Source: an uncultured Gammaproteobacteria bacterium
GTDB taxonomy: Bacteria; Pseudomonadota; Gammaproteobacteria; CAIUAS01
Direction of reading: 5' to 3'
NCBI GenBank assembly: GCA_903897205.1
Contig: CAIUAS010000334.1
Coordinates: 1 to 16,885, forward strand
DNA: 16,885 bases
Under the pieces are notes generated by a model. The model was not told the DNA's origin. It saw only the letters and a program-made list of their open reading frames with translations, and did no database searches. Positions 7,359 to 14,045 of this stretch are shown in pieces. Every line of letters begins with the position of its first letter. Positions within the stretch are counted from its first letter, which is position 1. A program made the position numbers and the translations under genes.

Positions 7359-9641
7359 TTAACCTGTCGGTAATGCCGGCAGATCCTGTAAAAACAAGAT
7401 CCCCATTGCTGTACCTGAATTTACATAAACAGTAGGCGGCGTACTAAATATTTGGCCTACCACCGATGAATAACGATTACCCACATTGCCTAAAGCAACT
7501 TGGAACTTACCACTAGGACTTAAATTAGGCGACTTTGTCACCGTGGTGGTGTCGTTAGAAATAACCGTATTTCCAGAAGTTAATGTTGCCTGCCCATAAC
7601 CTTCAATAAAAGAGGATGCAAACAACGAACCATAACGTAGAAGATAATGGTTATCGGTACGACTGGAGAAAGCAGTTCGTGCTGTTTTTTCATCAATTGC
7701 CACGGTATTGATATGAATACTGCTTGGTATATTAGGCAGCACTAGCGTATTAAAATTCAATTGCACTTTTTGCCCTTGGTTTTGAATATTACCAATTAAT
7801 CGACCACCTTTAAATTTACCCTCAGCGATTGTTGCTAATATCGGCCCTGGCTCATCGGTATCAACTGCGGTTAATAATACAGCAAACATGACAGTTCCTG
7901 CTTTAACTGCCGGAGGTTGACCTCCTCCTCCACTAACACCTGTTCCACCGGCGACGCCACTCGTTGCTAAGCCTTCTTTATTAACAGGCGGTATGCCTGC
8001 AACATAGGCTTGCGTTGGCGGTCCCCATGCTGCTAACAATTGATTAGCTTGTCCTGTCATAGCACTTTGAATTTGCATTCTAAGTTGCTCAGCTTTTTGT
8101 GCCGATACTACTGCTGCTTGCCTTTGCATTAAAGCTTGTAATTGAGGGGATTGTTGCCCACTTGTTCCTGGTAACGTAGCTGCACCAGGCACACCTCCAA
8201 TTAAATTTTGGCTTGTGCTGGGAAGAGTACCTGCTGCCGCAGGCCCAACATTCGTACTACCTATTGGATTACCTTGGGCGTCTCTTACTACACCATCTAT
8301 CCCCACGGTTCCAATTATTTTTCCACTAGCATCACGCACTTTGCCATCAGCCCCTGCCACTCCAACTAATCGGCCTTGCGCATCATAAACAGGCGTTCCA
8401 GGTATTGTTGGCCCTACCTTACCTATGACATTTCCGCTGGCATCTCTAACCACGCCATCAGGGCCTACTGTCCCAATGAGATTACCATTCGCGTCACGCA
8501 CTTTACCATCAGGTCCTACTACACCAATTAATCGACCATTTGCATCATAAACAGGCGTTCCAGAAACCACATTACCAGCTTGACCAATCACTTTACCACT
8601 GGTATCTCGCACCTTACCGTCTGCTCCTAATACACCAATCACTTTGCCACTGGTATCTCTTACTTTTCCATCGGAGCTCGCATAACCAATCAGTCGTCCT
8701 TGTGAATCATAAATAGGGGTCCCTGCGCTACCTGGCGAGACAACTGCTTTACCAATAATTTTACCATTTGCATCTCTTACAGTTCCATCAGGGCCTACTG
8801 TTCCAACTATGTTACCACTGGCATCACGCACTTTACCGTCTGAACCAACATAACCGATAAGTTTACCATTAGCATCATAAGCAGGCGTACCTGCAACAGT
8901 GTTACCCGCTTTACCGACTATATTTCCATTAGCATCTCTAACCAATCCATCCGAACCTACTGTACCAATAATATTGCCATTAGCATCCCTCACCTTACCA
9001 TCTGCCCCAGAGGTACCAATCAGGTTGCCATTAGCATCATAAACAGGAGTATCAGCTGCCGCCACACCGGCTGCACCAATAACATTGCCATTAGCATCAC
9101 GAACTAATCCATCAGGACCAACCGCACCTACCACTAAACCATTTGCATTACGTACTTTACCATCCGGCCCTAATGTGCCAATCACACTACCGTTAGCATC
9201 ATAAACTAAAGTGCCAGGTTTTAAAGAGCTCGACACTTTCGGGGGAAAAGCTCCAGCGGTGGTACCCTGACCACAACAGCTGCTACAACAATTAGCATTG
9301 ACGGTTGCCTTACCTGCTTGACCATAAGAAGAAGAGCTAATAATAGTTGGCATAGCGCTGGTACCTTGCTTTTCAGCAATCTGCGCCTGCAATACATTTT
9401 GCTTTGCTTGCAACTGAGCATATTCAGGAGTAACAGGTCTATCAAAGCCCCCCGGAATTGATTGAAGGTTACCTCTAGGGCCAGATAGTTGTGCTTGAGA
9501 TTCAGGGCCAGAAGCAGTGCCAAATAAGCGAACCAACCCCATAACTAAAGCAAAAGCTAAAATTATACCTGTGAATATTATTATGGTACGTGTTCTTGCA
9601 TTCCTAAAAAGACCACCTATATTTTTAAGTTTGGAATTCAT
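7359..9641 (-). CDS. dotG/icmE: DotG/IcmE, VirB10-like core component with D-A-N-G repeat block
   Basis: DotG spans from the inner membrane through the periplasm to the outer-membrane core and lines the secretion channel. Order along the 760 residues: a short basic cytoplasmic tail; a membrane segment at about 19-38; a Gln-rich linker; a cysteine cluster NCCSSCC at 117-123; six tandem 54-56 residue modules at 144-471; a Gln/Ala-rich linker (472-580); and a VirB10/TrbI C-terminal domain at about 582-755. The last includes LLTAVDTDEPGPILATIAEG and the end PPTVYVNSGTAMGILFLQDL. Legionella DotG is about 1048 aa and has short pentapeptide-type repeats in the middle, so this protein is shorter and its repeat type looks different. 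The start ATG lies 6 bases after the icmK stop, with AGG 7 bases upstream. The C-terminal domain makes the assignment secure. Confidence 0.95.
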   Translation of the reverse strand: MNSKLKNIGGLFRNARTRTIIIFTGIILAFALVMGLVRLFGTASGPESQAQLSGPRGNLQSIPGGFDRPVTPEYAQLQAKQNVLQAQIAEKQGTSAMPTIISSSSYGQAGKATVNANCCSSCCGQGTTAGAFPPKVSSSLKPGTLVYDANGSVIGTLGPDGKVRNANGLVVGAVGPDGLVRDANGNVIGAAGVAAADTPVYDANGNLIGTSGADGKVRDANGNIIGTVGSDGLVRDANGNIVGKAGNTVAGTPAYDANGKLIGYVGSDGKVRDASGNIVGTVGPDGTVRDANGKIIGKAVVSPGSAGTPIYDSQGRLIGYASSDGKVRDTSGKVIGVLGADGKVRDTSGKVIGQAGNVVSGTPVYDANGRLIGVVGPDGKVRDANGNLIGTVGPDGVVRDASGNVIGKVGPTIPGTPVYDAQGRLVGVAGADGKVRDASGKIIGTVGIDGVVRDAQGNPIGSTNVGPAAAGTLPSTSQNLIGGVPGAATLPGTSGQQSPQLQALMQRQAAVVSAQKAEQLRMQIQSAMTGQANQLLAAWGPPTQAYVAGIPPVNKEGLATSGVAGGTGVSGGGGQPPAVKAGTVMFAVLLTAVDTDEPGPILATIAEGKFKGGRLIGNIQNQGQKVQLNFNTLVLPNIPSSIHINTVAIDEKTARTAFSSRTDNHYLLRYGSLFASSFIEGYGQATLTSGNTVISNDTTTVTKSPNLSPSGKFQVALGNVGNRYSSVVGQIFSTPPTVYVNSGTAMGILFLQDLPALPTG
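8229..9212 (-). repeat. Six tandem 162-168 bp modules encoding the DotG repeat block
   Basis: Codons 144-471 of dotG form six modules that begin at residues 144, 198, 252, 308, 362 and 416. Four modules are 54 codons long and two (third and sixth) are 56. Each begins T-(P/L)-x and has three 17-residue units of the type YDANGNLIGTVGPDGKV, the first starting with Tyr and the next two with Arg. The third unit diverges after its G and ends ...G (or D). DNA is conserved too: 21 bases at 8380-8400 recur exactly at 8542-8562, which is one 162-base period. This points to expansion by tandem duplication of whole modules. Confidence 0.93.
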
Positions 9642-9647
9642 AATAGC

Positions 9648-10805
9648 CTATAGCCCCTCTAACTTGAGCTGAATGATCTTTCCATTGGCTGATGCGAGCA
9701 ATACCGGCGCTTGTTCTGTTGGCTTAGGTATTTCATAAGCATGCATACCATCTGCACTAGACATAGTGGAAGTCCAACCTGGTGATAGTAAAGTAAGACG
9801 CGTGCGCACGAATAAGCGCTCGCCGGAAGCCCAGGCCTGACATTCCCCACCGGTTACTCGTAATATTATACTGCCTGTGGGTGGCACGCCATCCAATATT
9901 CCTAGCAAATCCGGATCGGCGCTATTAGGTAGCCCTGTTCCCATAGGCATAGGTTTAGCATTCGGCCCCATTCCTGAAATATGCAAGTCTAACCGGCTAT
10001 CAAATACCTTCTGGCCTGGAAATAACATTAAAATAATAGGGGTAGAAAGTCCTTGTAACTTAATAGCTAAATTACCATAGGTATATAATGTCATTGGTTG
10101 AATGAGTAAGGTATTGTCGGTTTTATTCCATTGGATATTAAATGCCGATGGATTGCCAATGTCATAAGATTCAATTGGCCAAGGTGCACCCGTTGAATCA
10201 ATAAAGCCTAATACTGAAACCATACCCTGCTGCAATCGTACGGCAGGTGGAGTGGTCCCTGGCGCTAAATTGACAGACATTGAGCTTATAACAGGACGGG
10301 GTGGTATCCCCGGTAAAGTGGATGCCGCAAATTGTGTTTGGCTAAATAATTGACGTAGGCGTTGAATTTGTGCTGCTGACATGGGTAATGAACTTTTCGC
10401 CATCGCATCAAATGCTGCTTGGTTAACTTCATCTTCTGAAACCATACCAGGCGCCACAGTAGCACTCCCCGGTGTTGCACCTGCCGCCGCACTTGTTTGA
10501 TTAATTGCAGATGGGGTTAATGCTGGTGAAGTTGCGATTGTCGTAGGCGCAGCTGGCGCTGGAGTATCATTTGCTGTTCCAGGAAAACTAATGGCTGGCG
10601 GTGATGAATTAGAGGCAGGTGCCGCCTGCTGTCGCTGTTGCAAGCTTTGTCTGAGCTGCTCAATTTGTTGCAACTGCAACTGTGTAGCAGCATCATCTGT
10701 CCCTGCTTGCGCAGCAAAAAGAAGGGATACATCACAGCCTATTAATAAAACAATAAGTGCGACAACTATTTTTTTAGCATTCCAACGTTGCTTCATAAAA
10801 CCCAT
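9648..10805 (-). CDS. dotH/icmK: DotH/IcmK, outer-membrane core component of Dot/Icm
   Basis: DotH is the VirB9/TrbG-like outer-membrane core protein, placed there with help from the lipoproteins DotC and DotD. The 385 residues begin with a basic N-terminus and a signal peptide (hydrophobic 13-33, likely cut near LLFAAQA). A low-complexity Gln/Ala/Pro/Ser/Thr region follows at about 38-120. The conserved core covers 122-385 and includes RQLFSQTQFAAS, the PPRPVISSMSVNLAPG stretch (168-183), a VLGFIDSTGAPWPIESYDIG stretch (198-217), and TLYTYGNLAIKLQGL (239-253). These are hallmark DotH sequences. LIGC at 21-24 also resembles a lipobox, but Asp at +2 and the better downstream cleavage site argue against it. 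The start could be ATG 10805 or ATG 10796; neither has a clear ribosome site. Confidence 0.94.
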   Translation of the reverse strand: MGFMKQRWNAKKIVVALIVLLIGCDVSLLFAAQAGTDDAATQLQLQQIEQLRQSLQQRQQAAPASNSSPPAISFPGTANDTPAPAAPTTIATSPALTPSAINQTSAAAGATPGSATVAPGMVSEDEVNQAAFDAMAKSSLPMSAAQIQRLRQLFSQTQFAASTLPGIPPRPVISSMSVNLAPGTTPPAVRLQQGMVSVLGFIDSTGAPWPIESYDIGNPSAFNIQWNKTDNTLLIQPMTLYTYGNLAIKLQGLSTPIILMLFPGQKVFDSRLDLHISGMGPNAKPMPMGTGLPNSADPDLLGILDGVPPTGSIILRVTGGECQAWASGERLFVRTRLTLLSPGWTSTMSSADGMHAYEIPKPTEQAPVLLASANGKIIQLKLEGL

Positions 10806-10834
10806 TAAAATTTAAAAAATCAATTAAATAATAT

Positions 10835-10852
10835 CCTGCAGCAAACCGCAGG
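10835..10852 (-). terminator. Hairpin in the icmL-icmK spacer, possible weak terminator or processing site
   Basis: On the plus strand CCTGCAG-CAAA-CCGCAGG forms a seven-pair stem (one G-U pair in the minus-strand RNA) with a four-base loop. It lies in the 82-base gap between icmL and icmK. The minus-strand transcript continues AUAUUAUUUAAUUGAUUUUUU, so there is no immediate U run; partial attenuation or RNA stabilisation is as likely as termination. Confidence 0.35.
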
Positions 10853-10887
10853 CATACTACACCATGGGATTTCCAAATCAAATTTTA

Positions 10888-11532
10888 TTAACTATAACCG
10901 CCACCTGCTGTGGCTACAAACTGTGCTATGCCGATACCTCGCGCTGAGCTCAAGGTCGATATACGCGTAATTAACATAGTAACTGTTAAAGATTGTTGTG
11001 AAAACTGGCTTGCACTTTGATAAGTAACCAGCATGGGCATTTGCACTTTCCAAGTATAACGTTCATCTAATAAGGCTTGCTGAACAATCACTGGAGCGCC
11101 CGTTGCGACCGCAGACACTATTAACTTTTTAGCAAGAACAGCATCTAAATTGTTATTGTTTTTTAAAGCCGCCATGAATGAATTCCAACCATCAGGAGTA
11201 AAGTACTCTGAAGCTTGCTGTAAAGCCTGACGATAATTGACAAAATCATAGGTGTAGGCAGCGATTGCAGCTGTATTAGCCCATTGTAACAATGCAGATT
11301 GCGACAAATTTGGTTGATCCAACGGAACCAGTGGCATTATTCGTCCATCGGTTGAAGTTGCAAAATATTTTGGTTCAGGCGGATGCGTAACCACATAAAC
11401 CAAAGCAAATACTTGCACTAAGACGACAAACACACATAGCAATAACGCAATTAATATTTTACGGGAACCATCTTTATAGAAAGCATTCCGCAATTTTACT
11501 ACTTCGACCGCATCTTCAGGCATATCAGCCAT
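10888..11532 (-). CDS. dotI/icmL: DotI/IcmL, VirB8-like inner-membrane protein
   Basis: DotI is a bitopic inner-membrane protein whose periplasmic domain has the VirB8/NTF2-like fold; in Legionella it forms a complex with DotJ. The 214 residues (Legionella about 212) show a cytoplasmic N-terminus with VVKLRNAFYKDGSRK, a membrane segment at about 26-48, and the signature PPEPKYFATSTDGRIMPLVP (51-70). A periplasmic domain runs from about 78 to 210, with LLQWANTAAIAAYTYDFVNY (81-100) and FTPDGWNSFMAAL (111-123). A GAAAG ribosome site lies about 6 bases before the ATG. Its first ~80 residues are paralogous to the protein encoded by the next gene upstream (icmM). Confidence 0.95.
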   Translation of the reverse strand: MADMPEDAVEVVKLRNAFYKDGSRKILIALLLCVFVVLVQVFALVYVVTHPPEPKYFATSTDGRIMPLVPLDQPNLSQSALLQWANTAAIAAYTYDFVNYRQALQQASEYFTPDGWNSFMAALKNNNNLDAVLAKKLIVSAVATGAPVIVQQALLDERYTWKVQMPMLVTYQSASQFSQQSLTVTMLITRISTLSSARGIGIAQFVATAGGGYS

Positions 11533-11565
11533 AGCATCTTTCTACCAAAATAATATTAAGAAAAT

Positions 11566-11805
11566 TTAAATGAGTGGTGTGCTCGAATAGTTAGGTGTAT
11601 TTAAAGGCATTAACTGAACTAACTTGCCATCCATACTACTCGCGTAAAAATCAGGTACTGGACGGATAATGTATAAATATAAAATGAACAAGTTAAATAA
11701 AAAGATGAAAAACAATACTACAATGAGAAATGTGCTCATACCGTGATAATGATCACGATAAAAATTCTTGCGCTGTTTTACTAGCTCGATTAGATCATTA
11801 CTCAT
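11566..11805 (-). CDS. dotJ/icmM: DotJ/IcmM, short DotI paralogue lacking the periplasmic domain
   Basis: This 79-residue bitopic membrane protein aligns along its whole length with the first ~82 residues of DotI: VKQRKNFYRDH against VKLRNAFYKDG, a membrane segment at about 24-46, then PVPDFYASSMDGKLVQLMPLNTPNYS against PEPKYFATSTDGRIMPLVPLDQPNLS. It stops where the DotI periplasmic domain begins. This is the known arrangement of DotJ (94 aa in Legionella), which partners DotI, so it should not be read as a broken icmL. A good ribosome site, AAGGAA, lies 8 bases before the ATG. The gene precedes icmL by 33 bases. Confidence 0.9.
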   Translation of the reverse strand: MSNDLIELVKQRKNFYRDHYHGMSTFLIVVLFFIFLFNLFILYLYIIRPVPDFYASSMDGKLVQLMPLNTPNYSSTPLI

Positions 11806-11953
11806 ACATAGAGTTCCTTGTTTAATATAAAACTATCTGACTACTAATCCCTAGCCTAGACACTACGCCCATCGCGCAATATAGCTTATACCTAGGGAAC
11901 AAATCTAGTAGCTCAATAGACTTTTTATATCTATACTCGGCGCATAACATTAT
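11806..11953 (-). promoter_or_regulatory. icmN-icmM spacer with -10-like box inside an inverted repeat
   Basis: This 148-base gap is a likely place for a promoter serving icmM-icmL-icmK and beyond. A minus-strand TATAAG (11885-11890) resembles a -10 box; TTGAGC (11911-11916) resembles a -35 box, but the 20-base spacing is long. The box lies between the arms of a seven-base inverted repeat (11848-11854 and 11892-11898; TCCCTAG/CTAGGGA). CTAG occurs four times within about 60 bases. A second AT-rich box TATATT lies nearer the gene. No ORF was found here. Confidence 0.3.
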
Positions 11954-12613
11954 TTACTGTGCTCTATCATCAGTGATTTCACGCAAGCTAATCTCAATTC
12001 GCCGATTCATTGCGCGCCCATCCTGCGTATCATTACTAGCAATTGGCATTTGCGATCCATAACCAGTTGCGTACAAAACTCTAGCATTAAGGCCGCGATT
12101 CCATAAATAATTTGCAATGGTTTGCGCTTGTTGACGCGATAAGGCCAAATTGCGCTCTGGCCAGCCCACATTATCTGTATAACCTGATACTTTCACCACA
12201 TATTTATCAAGCCCATAAAGCAAGGCGGCTACCTGATTTAACACTGGGTAATAATTTTCGTTTATTACCGGAGAATTTGGCGCAAAAAATCTATCCGCAG
12301 GTAAAATAAGTCTCAAATTATCGCCTACCAACATAACTTGTACATGGTTAACCGATAGTTTTTGTACCAAAGTTTGGTGTTTCGCTAAATAATGACCAAT
12401 AATGCCACCAGATATACCACCAATAACTGCGCCAGTGGCCGCACCACCCGCAACAGCCCCTATTACCGTACCACCTACAACACCTAGCGCGGCACTTTTA
12501 ACTGTTTCGCTAGGTTGAGGTTGGGCGTAGCGCCAACTTGAGGTACATCCTGCCAATAAAACAATTGTCAGCATAGAGGCAAGTACATTGCACCAATGCA
12601 ATTTCTTTAACAT
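11954..12613 (-). CDS. dotK/icmN: DotK/IcmN, OmpA-family outer-membrane lipoprotein
   Basis: DotK is a lipoprotein of the Dot/Icm outer-membrane complex that probably anchors it to peptidoglycan. The 219 residues show a signal with lipobox LLAGC (lipidated Cys23), then a glycine-zipper stretch at about 44-73 (GVVGGTVIGAVAGGAATGAV and on). An OmpA-like domain follows at about 95-212 with the motifs SGYTDNVG (Asp147), NLALSRQQA and GRAMNRRIEI (Asn203-Arg205). Legionella DotK is about 189 aa; the extra length is mainly the glycine-rich insert. At the position before Ala in the LSxxRA motif there is Gln162, with Arg at 160 instead. A strong AAAGGAAA ribosome site precedes the ATG. The neighbour on the right is the divergent P450 gene rather than icmO, as would be expected. 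Confidence 0.88.
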   Translation of the reverse strand: MLKKLHWCNVLASMLTIVLLAGCTSSWRYAQPQPSETVKSAALGVVGGTVIGAVAGGAATGAVIGGISGGIIGHYLAKHQTLVQKLSVNHVQVMLVGDNLRLILPADRFFAPNSPVINENYYPVLNQVAALLYGLDKYVVKVSGYTDNVGWPERNLALSRQQAQTIANYLWNRGLNARVLYATGYGSQMPIASNDTQDGRAMNRRIEISLREITDDRAQ

Positions 12614-12665
12614 GTAATTTCCTTTATCATTACAGCCTATTGAATTTTGTCAGGTAGTAACGCTC
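12614..12665. promoter_or_regulatory. Short divergent spacer between icmN and the P450 gene
   Basis: Only 52 bases separate the two divergent start codons, so both promoters must be packed here or overlap coding sequence. On the minus strand CTGACA (12648-12653) resembles a -35 box for icmN, but no good -10 box follows at 16-18 bases. On the plus strand AGG (12652-12654) lies 11 bases before the GTG start of the P450 gene. I could not identify a convincing promoter for either gene. Confidence 0.3.
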
Positions 12666-14009
12666 GTGGCAAGTAAAAAAAAGTTTCCTCCAGGCCCAGG
12701 TTTCCTAACTATGATTAGGGAATTTGGCAGAGATCCTTGTGTTAATTTACAATATCTAGCAAATCATTATGGTCATATTAGTAAAACCCCCGGCCCTTTG
12801 GGTTACTATTTATTGAATAACCCTGATTATATTGAATATGTACTCAAAGTAAATTATAAAAACTATATTAAAACAGACCTAGCTTATCAAGGTATTAGAG
12901 CGGTATTAGGTAATAACCTATTAACTAATCCTGATTATGACTCTTGGTTACTTGAACGTAAATTGCTACAACCATTATTTCACCATCACCACTTGTCGCA
13001 ATACGCGGCTTTTATTATTGAACAAACACAACTACTGTGCCAACGCTGGCATATTTTGGCTGCGCAGCAACAAGCCATTAATCTTATGCCTGAAATGTTT
13101 AATTTACTTTTTAATATTCTTACGAAAACTATTTTTTGTGGGAATTTCACTGAATATGCAAGTGACTTTCTTGATTTTATTGATTTAGGCAATAGTTATA
13201 TTGGCAAAGCTTTATTTTTATATTCATGGCTGCCAACCCCGCATACCATACGCTTTAAAAAAGCGAAGAAAAACACTCATCAAATTATTGCTAACCTACT
13301 TGAGGAGCGTAGACAACAATCAAATAAGCAAACGAATGTAGATTTAATAAGCGTATTAATAAACGCTCAACAACATACCGGCTCAGTGCTTAGCAATGAA
13401 TATCTGATTGATGAAATCAAAACATTTATTGTTACCGGCACCGAAACAACAGGAACCGCCTTAGCATGGTTATGGTATTGTTTAGCAACCAATCCTGACG
13501 CAAACGATAGCTTGCAACAGGAACTTATTAAGTCATTAGGCGGAAAAATTCCTAATACGATGGATCTTGAAAAACTCACTTATACCAAAATGGTATTTGA
13601 AGAAACTTTGCGCCTTTATCCGCCTCTATGGCTTATTAGCCGACGCTCATTAGCTGAAGACCACCTTGGAAATTATGCTGTTCCTGCAAAAAAAACGATA
13701 GTTATTAGCCCTTATGTCATTCAACGACATCCCGAGTATTGGCAAGCACCTAACCATTTTAATCCATTAAATTTTTCCGAGGAAAATAAAAAAAATCGCA
13801 TTAAATATACTTATTTACCTTTTGGTTTAGGGCCTCGCACCTGTATAGGTAGCGTATTCGCTACCTTTGAAGCCCAATTAATCATACCTATTATTGCGCA
13901 ACAATTTGATTTTAAATTATTGGCTGATAAGCCCATTGAGCTAGCGCCCTTAATCACTTTGCGACCCAAAGGCGGCATTTGGATGAAACTAAAAAGCCGC
14001 AAACTATAA
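12666..14009 (+). CDS. Cytochrome P450 monooxygenase, soluble, substrate unknown
   Basis: P450s insert one oxygen atom into a substrate using a heme-thiolate centre and electrons from separate redox partners. The 447 residues carry most family motifs: Pro-rich PPGPG at 8-12; the C-helix WLLER (Trp94, Arg98); the I-helix oxygen-binding motif VTGTETTG at 256-263; the K-helix ExxR (Glu313, Arg316); and the heme loop FGLGPRTCIG with ligand Cys393. The usual F-x-P-x-R-F motif is FNPLNF (365-370), with Asn369 where Arg is expected. There is no N-terminal membrane anchor and no fused reductase, so it is a soluble or peripheral enzyme needing outside ferredoxin/flavodoxin partners; none is encoded nearby. 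The start is taken at GTG 12666; the frame has an upstream stop at 12615. It faces away from icmN and converges with icmO, from which it is 36 bases apart. I cannot name a CYP family. Confidence 0.94.
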   Translation: MASKKKFPPGPGFLTMIREFGRDPCVNLQYLANHYGHISKTPGPLGYYLLNNPDYIEYVLKVNYKNYIKTDLAYQGIRAVLGNNLLTNPDYDSWLLERKLLQPLFHHHHLSQYAAFIIEQTQLLCQRWHILAAQQQAINLMPEMFNLLFNILTKTIFCGNFTEYASDFLDFIDLGNSYIGKALFLYSWLPTPHTIRFKKAKKNTHQIIANLLEERRQQSNKQTNVDLISVLINAQQHTGSVLSNEYLIDEIKTFIVTGTETTGTALAWLWYCLATNPDANDSLQQELIKSLGGKIPNTMDLEKLTYTKMVFEETLRLYPPLWLISRRSLAEDHLGNYAVPAKKTIVISPYVIQRHPEYWQAPNHFNPLNFSEENKKNRIKYTYLPFGLGPRTCIGSVFATFEAQLIIPIIAQQFDFKLLADKPIELAPLITLRPKGGIWMKLKSRKL

Positions 14010-14045
14010 TCTAAAGTAATAATTAAAGAGCGCGAAAGATCATTT

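Noticed and set aside
9221..9523. 100-codon alternative frame within icmE
   Set aside because: Overlaps DotG coding sequence in the same strand, with no family resemblance.
10725..10745. Lipobox LIGC in DotH (Cys24)
   Set aside because: Asp follows Cys, the hydrophobic segment continues past it to LLFAAQA, and a type I signal cleavage there fits better.
10591..10815. Cys-rich 74-codon ORF opposite the start of icmK
   Set aside because: The cysteines are the antisense reading of the Gln/Ala-rich linker codons of DotH; no ribosome site.
11540..11570. PmrA-like direct repeat (TTTAAA then CTTAAT) in the icmM-icmL gap
   Set aside because: The half-sites are 10 rather than 11 bases apart, the first has a mismatch, and the stretch overlaps the icmM stop in very AT-rich DNA.
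11566..11805. icmM as a truncated pseudogene of icmL
   Set aside because: It has its own good ribosome site and start, and the short form is the normal DotJ architecture.
12981..12992. HHHH run in the P450 resembling a His tag
   Set aside because: It falls at the position of the common P450 PLFHxxxL C-helix segment and is natural.
14010..14045. Bidirectional terminator between the P450 gene and icmO
   Set aside because: The 36-base gap holds no stable GC-rich stem followed by a T run.
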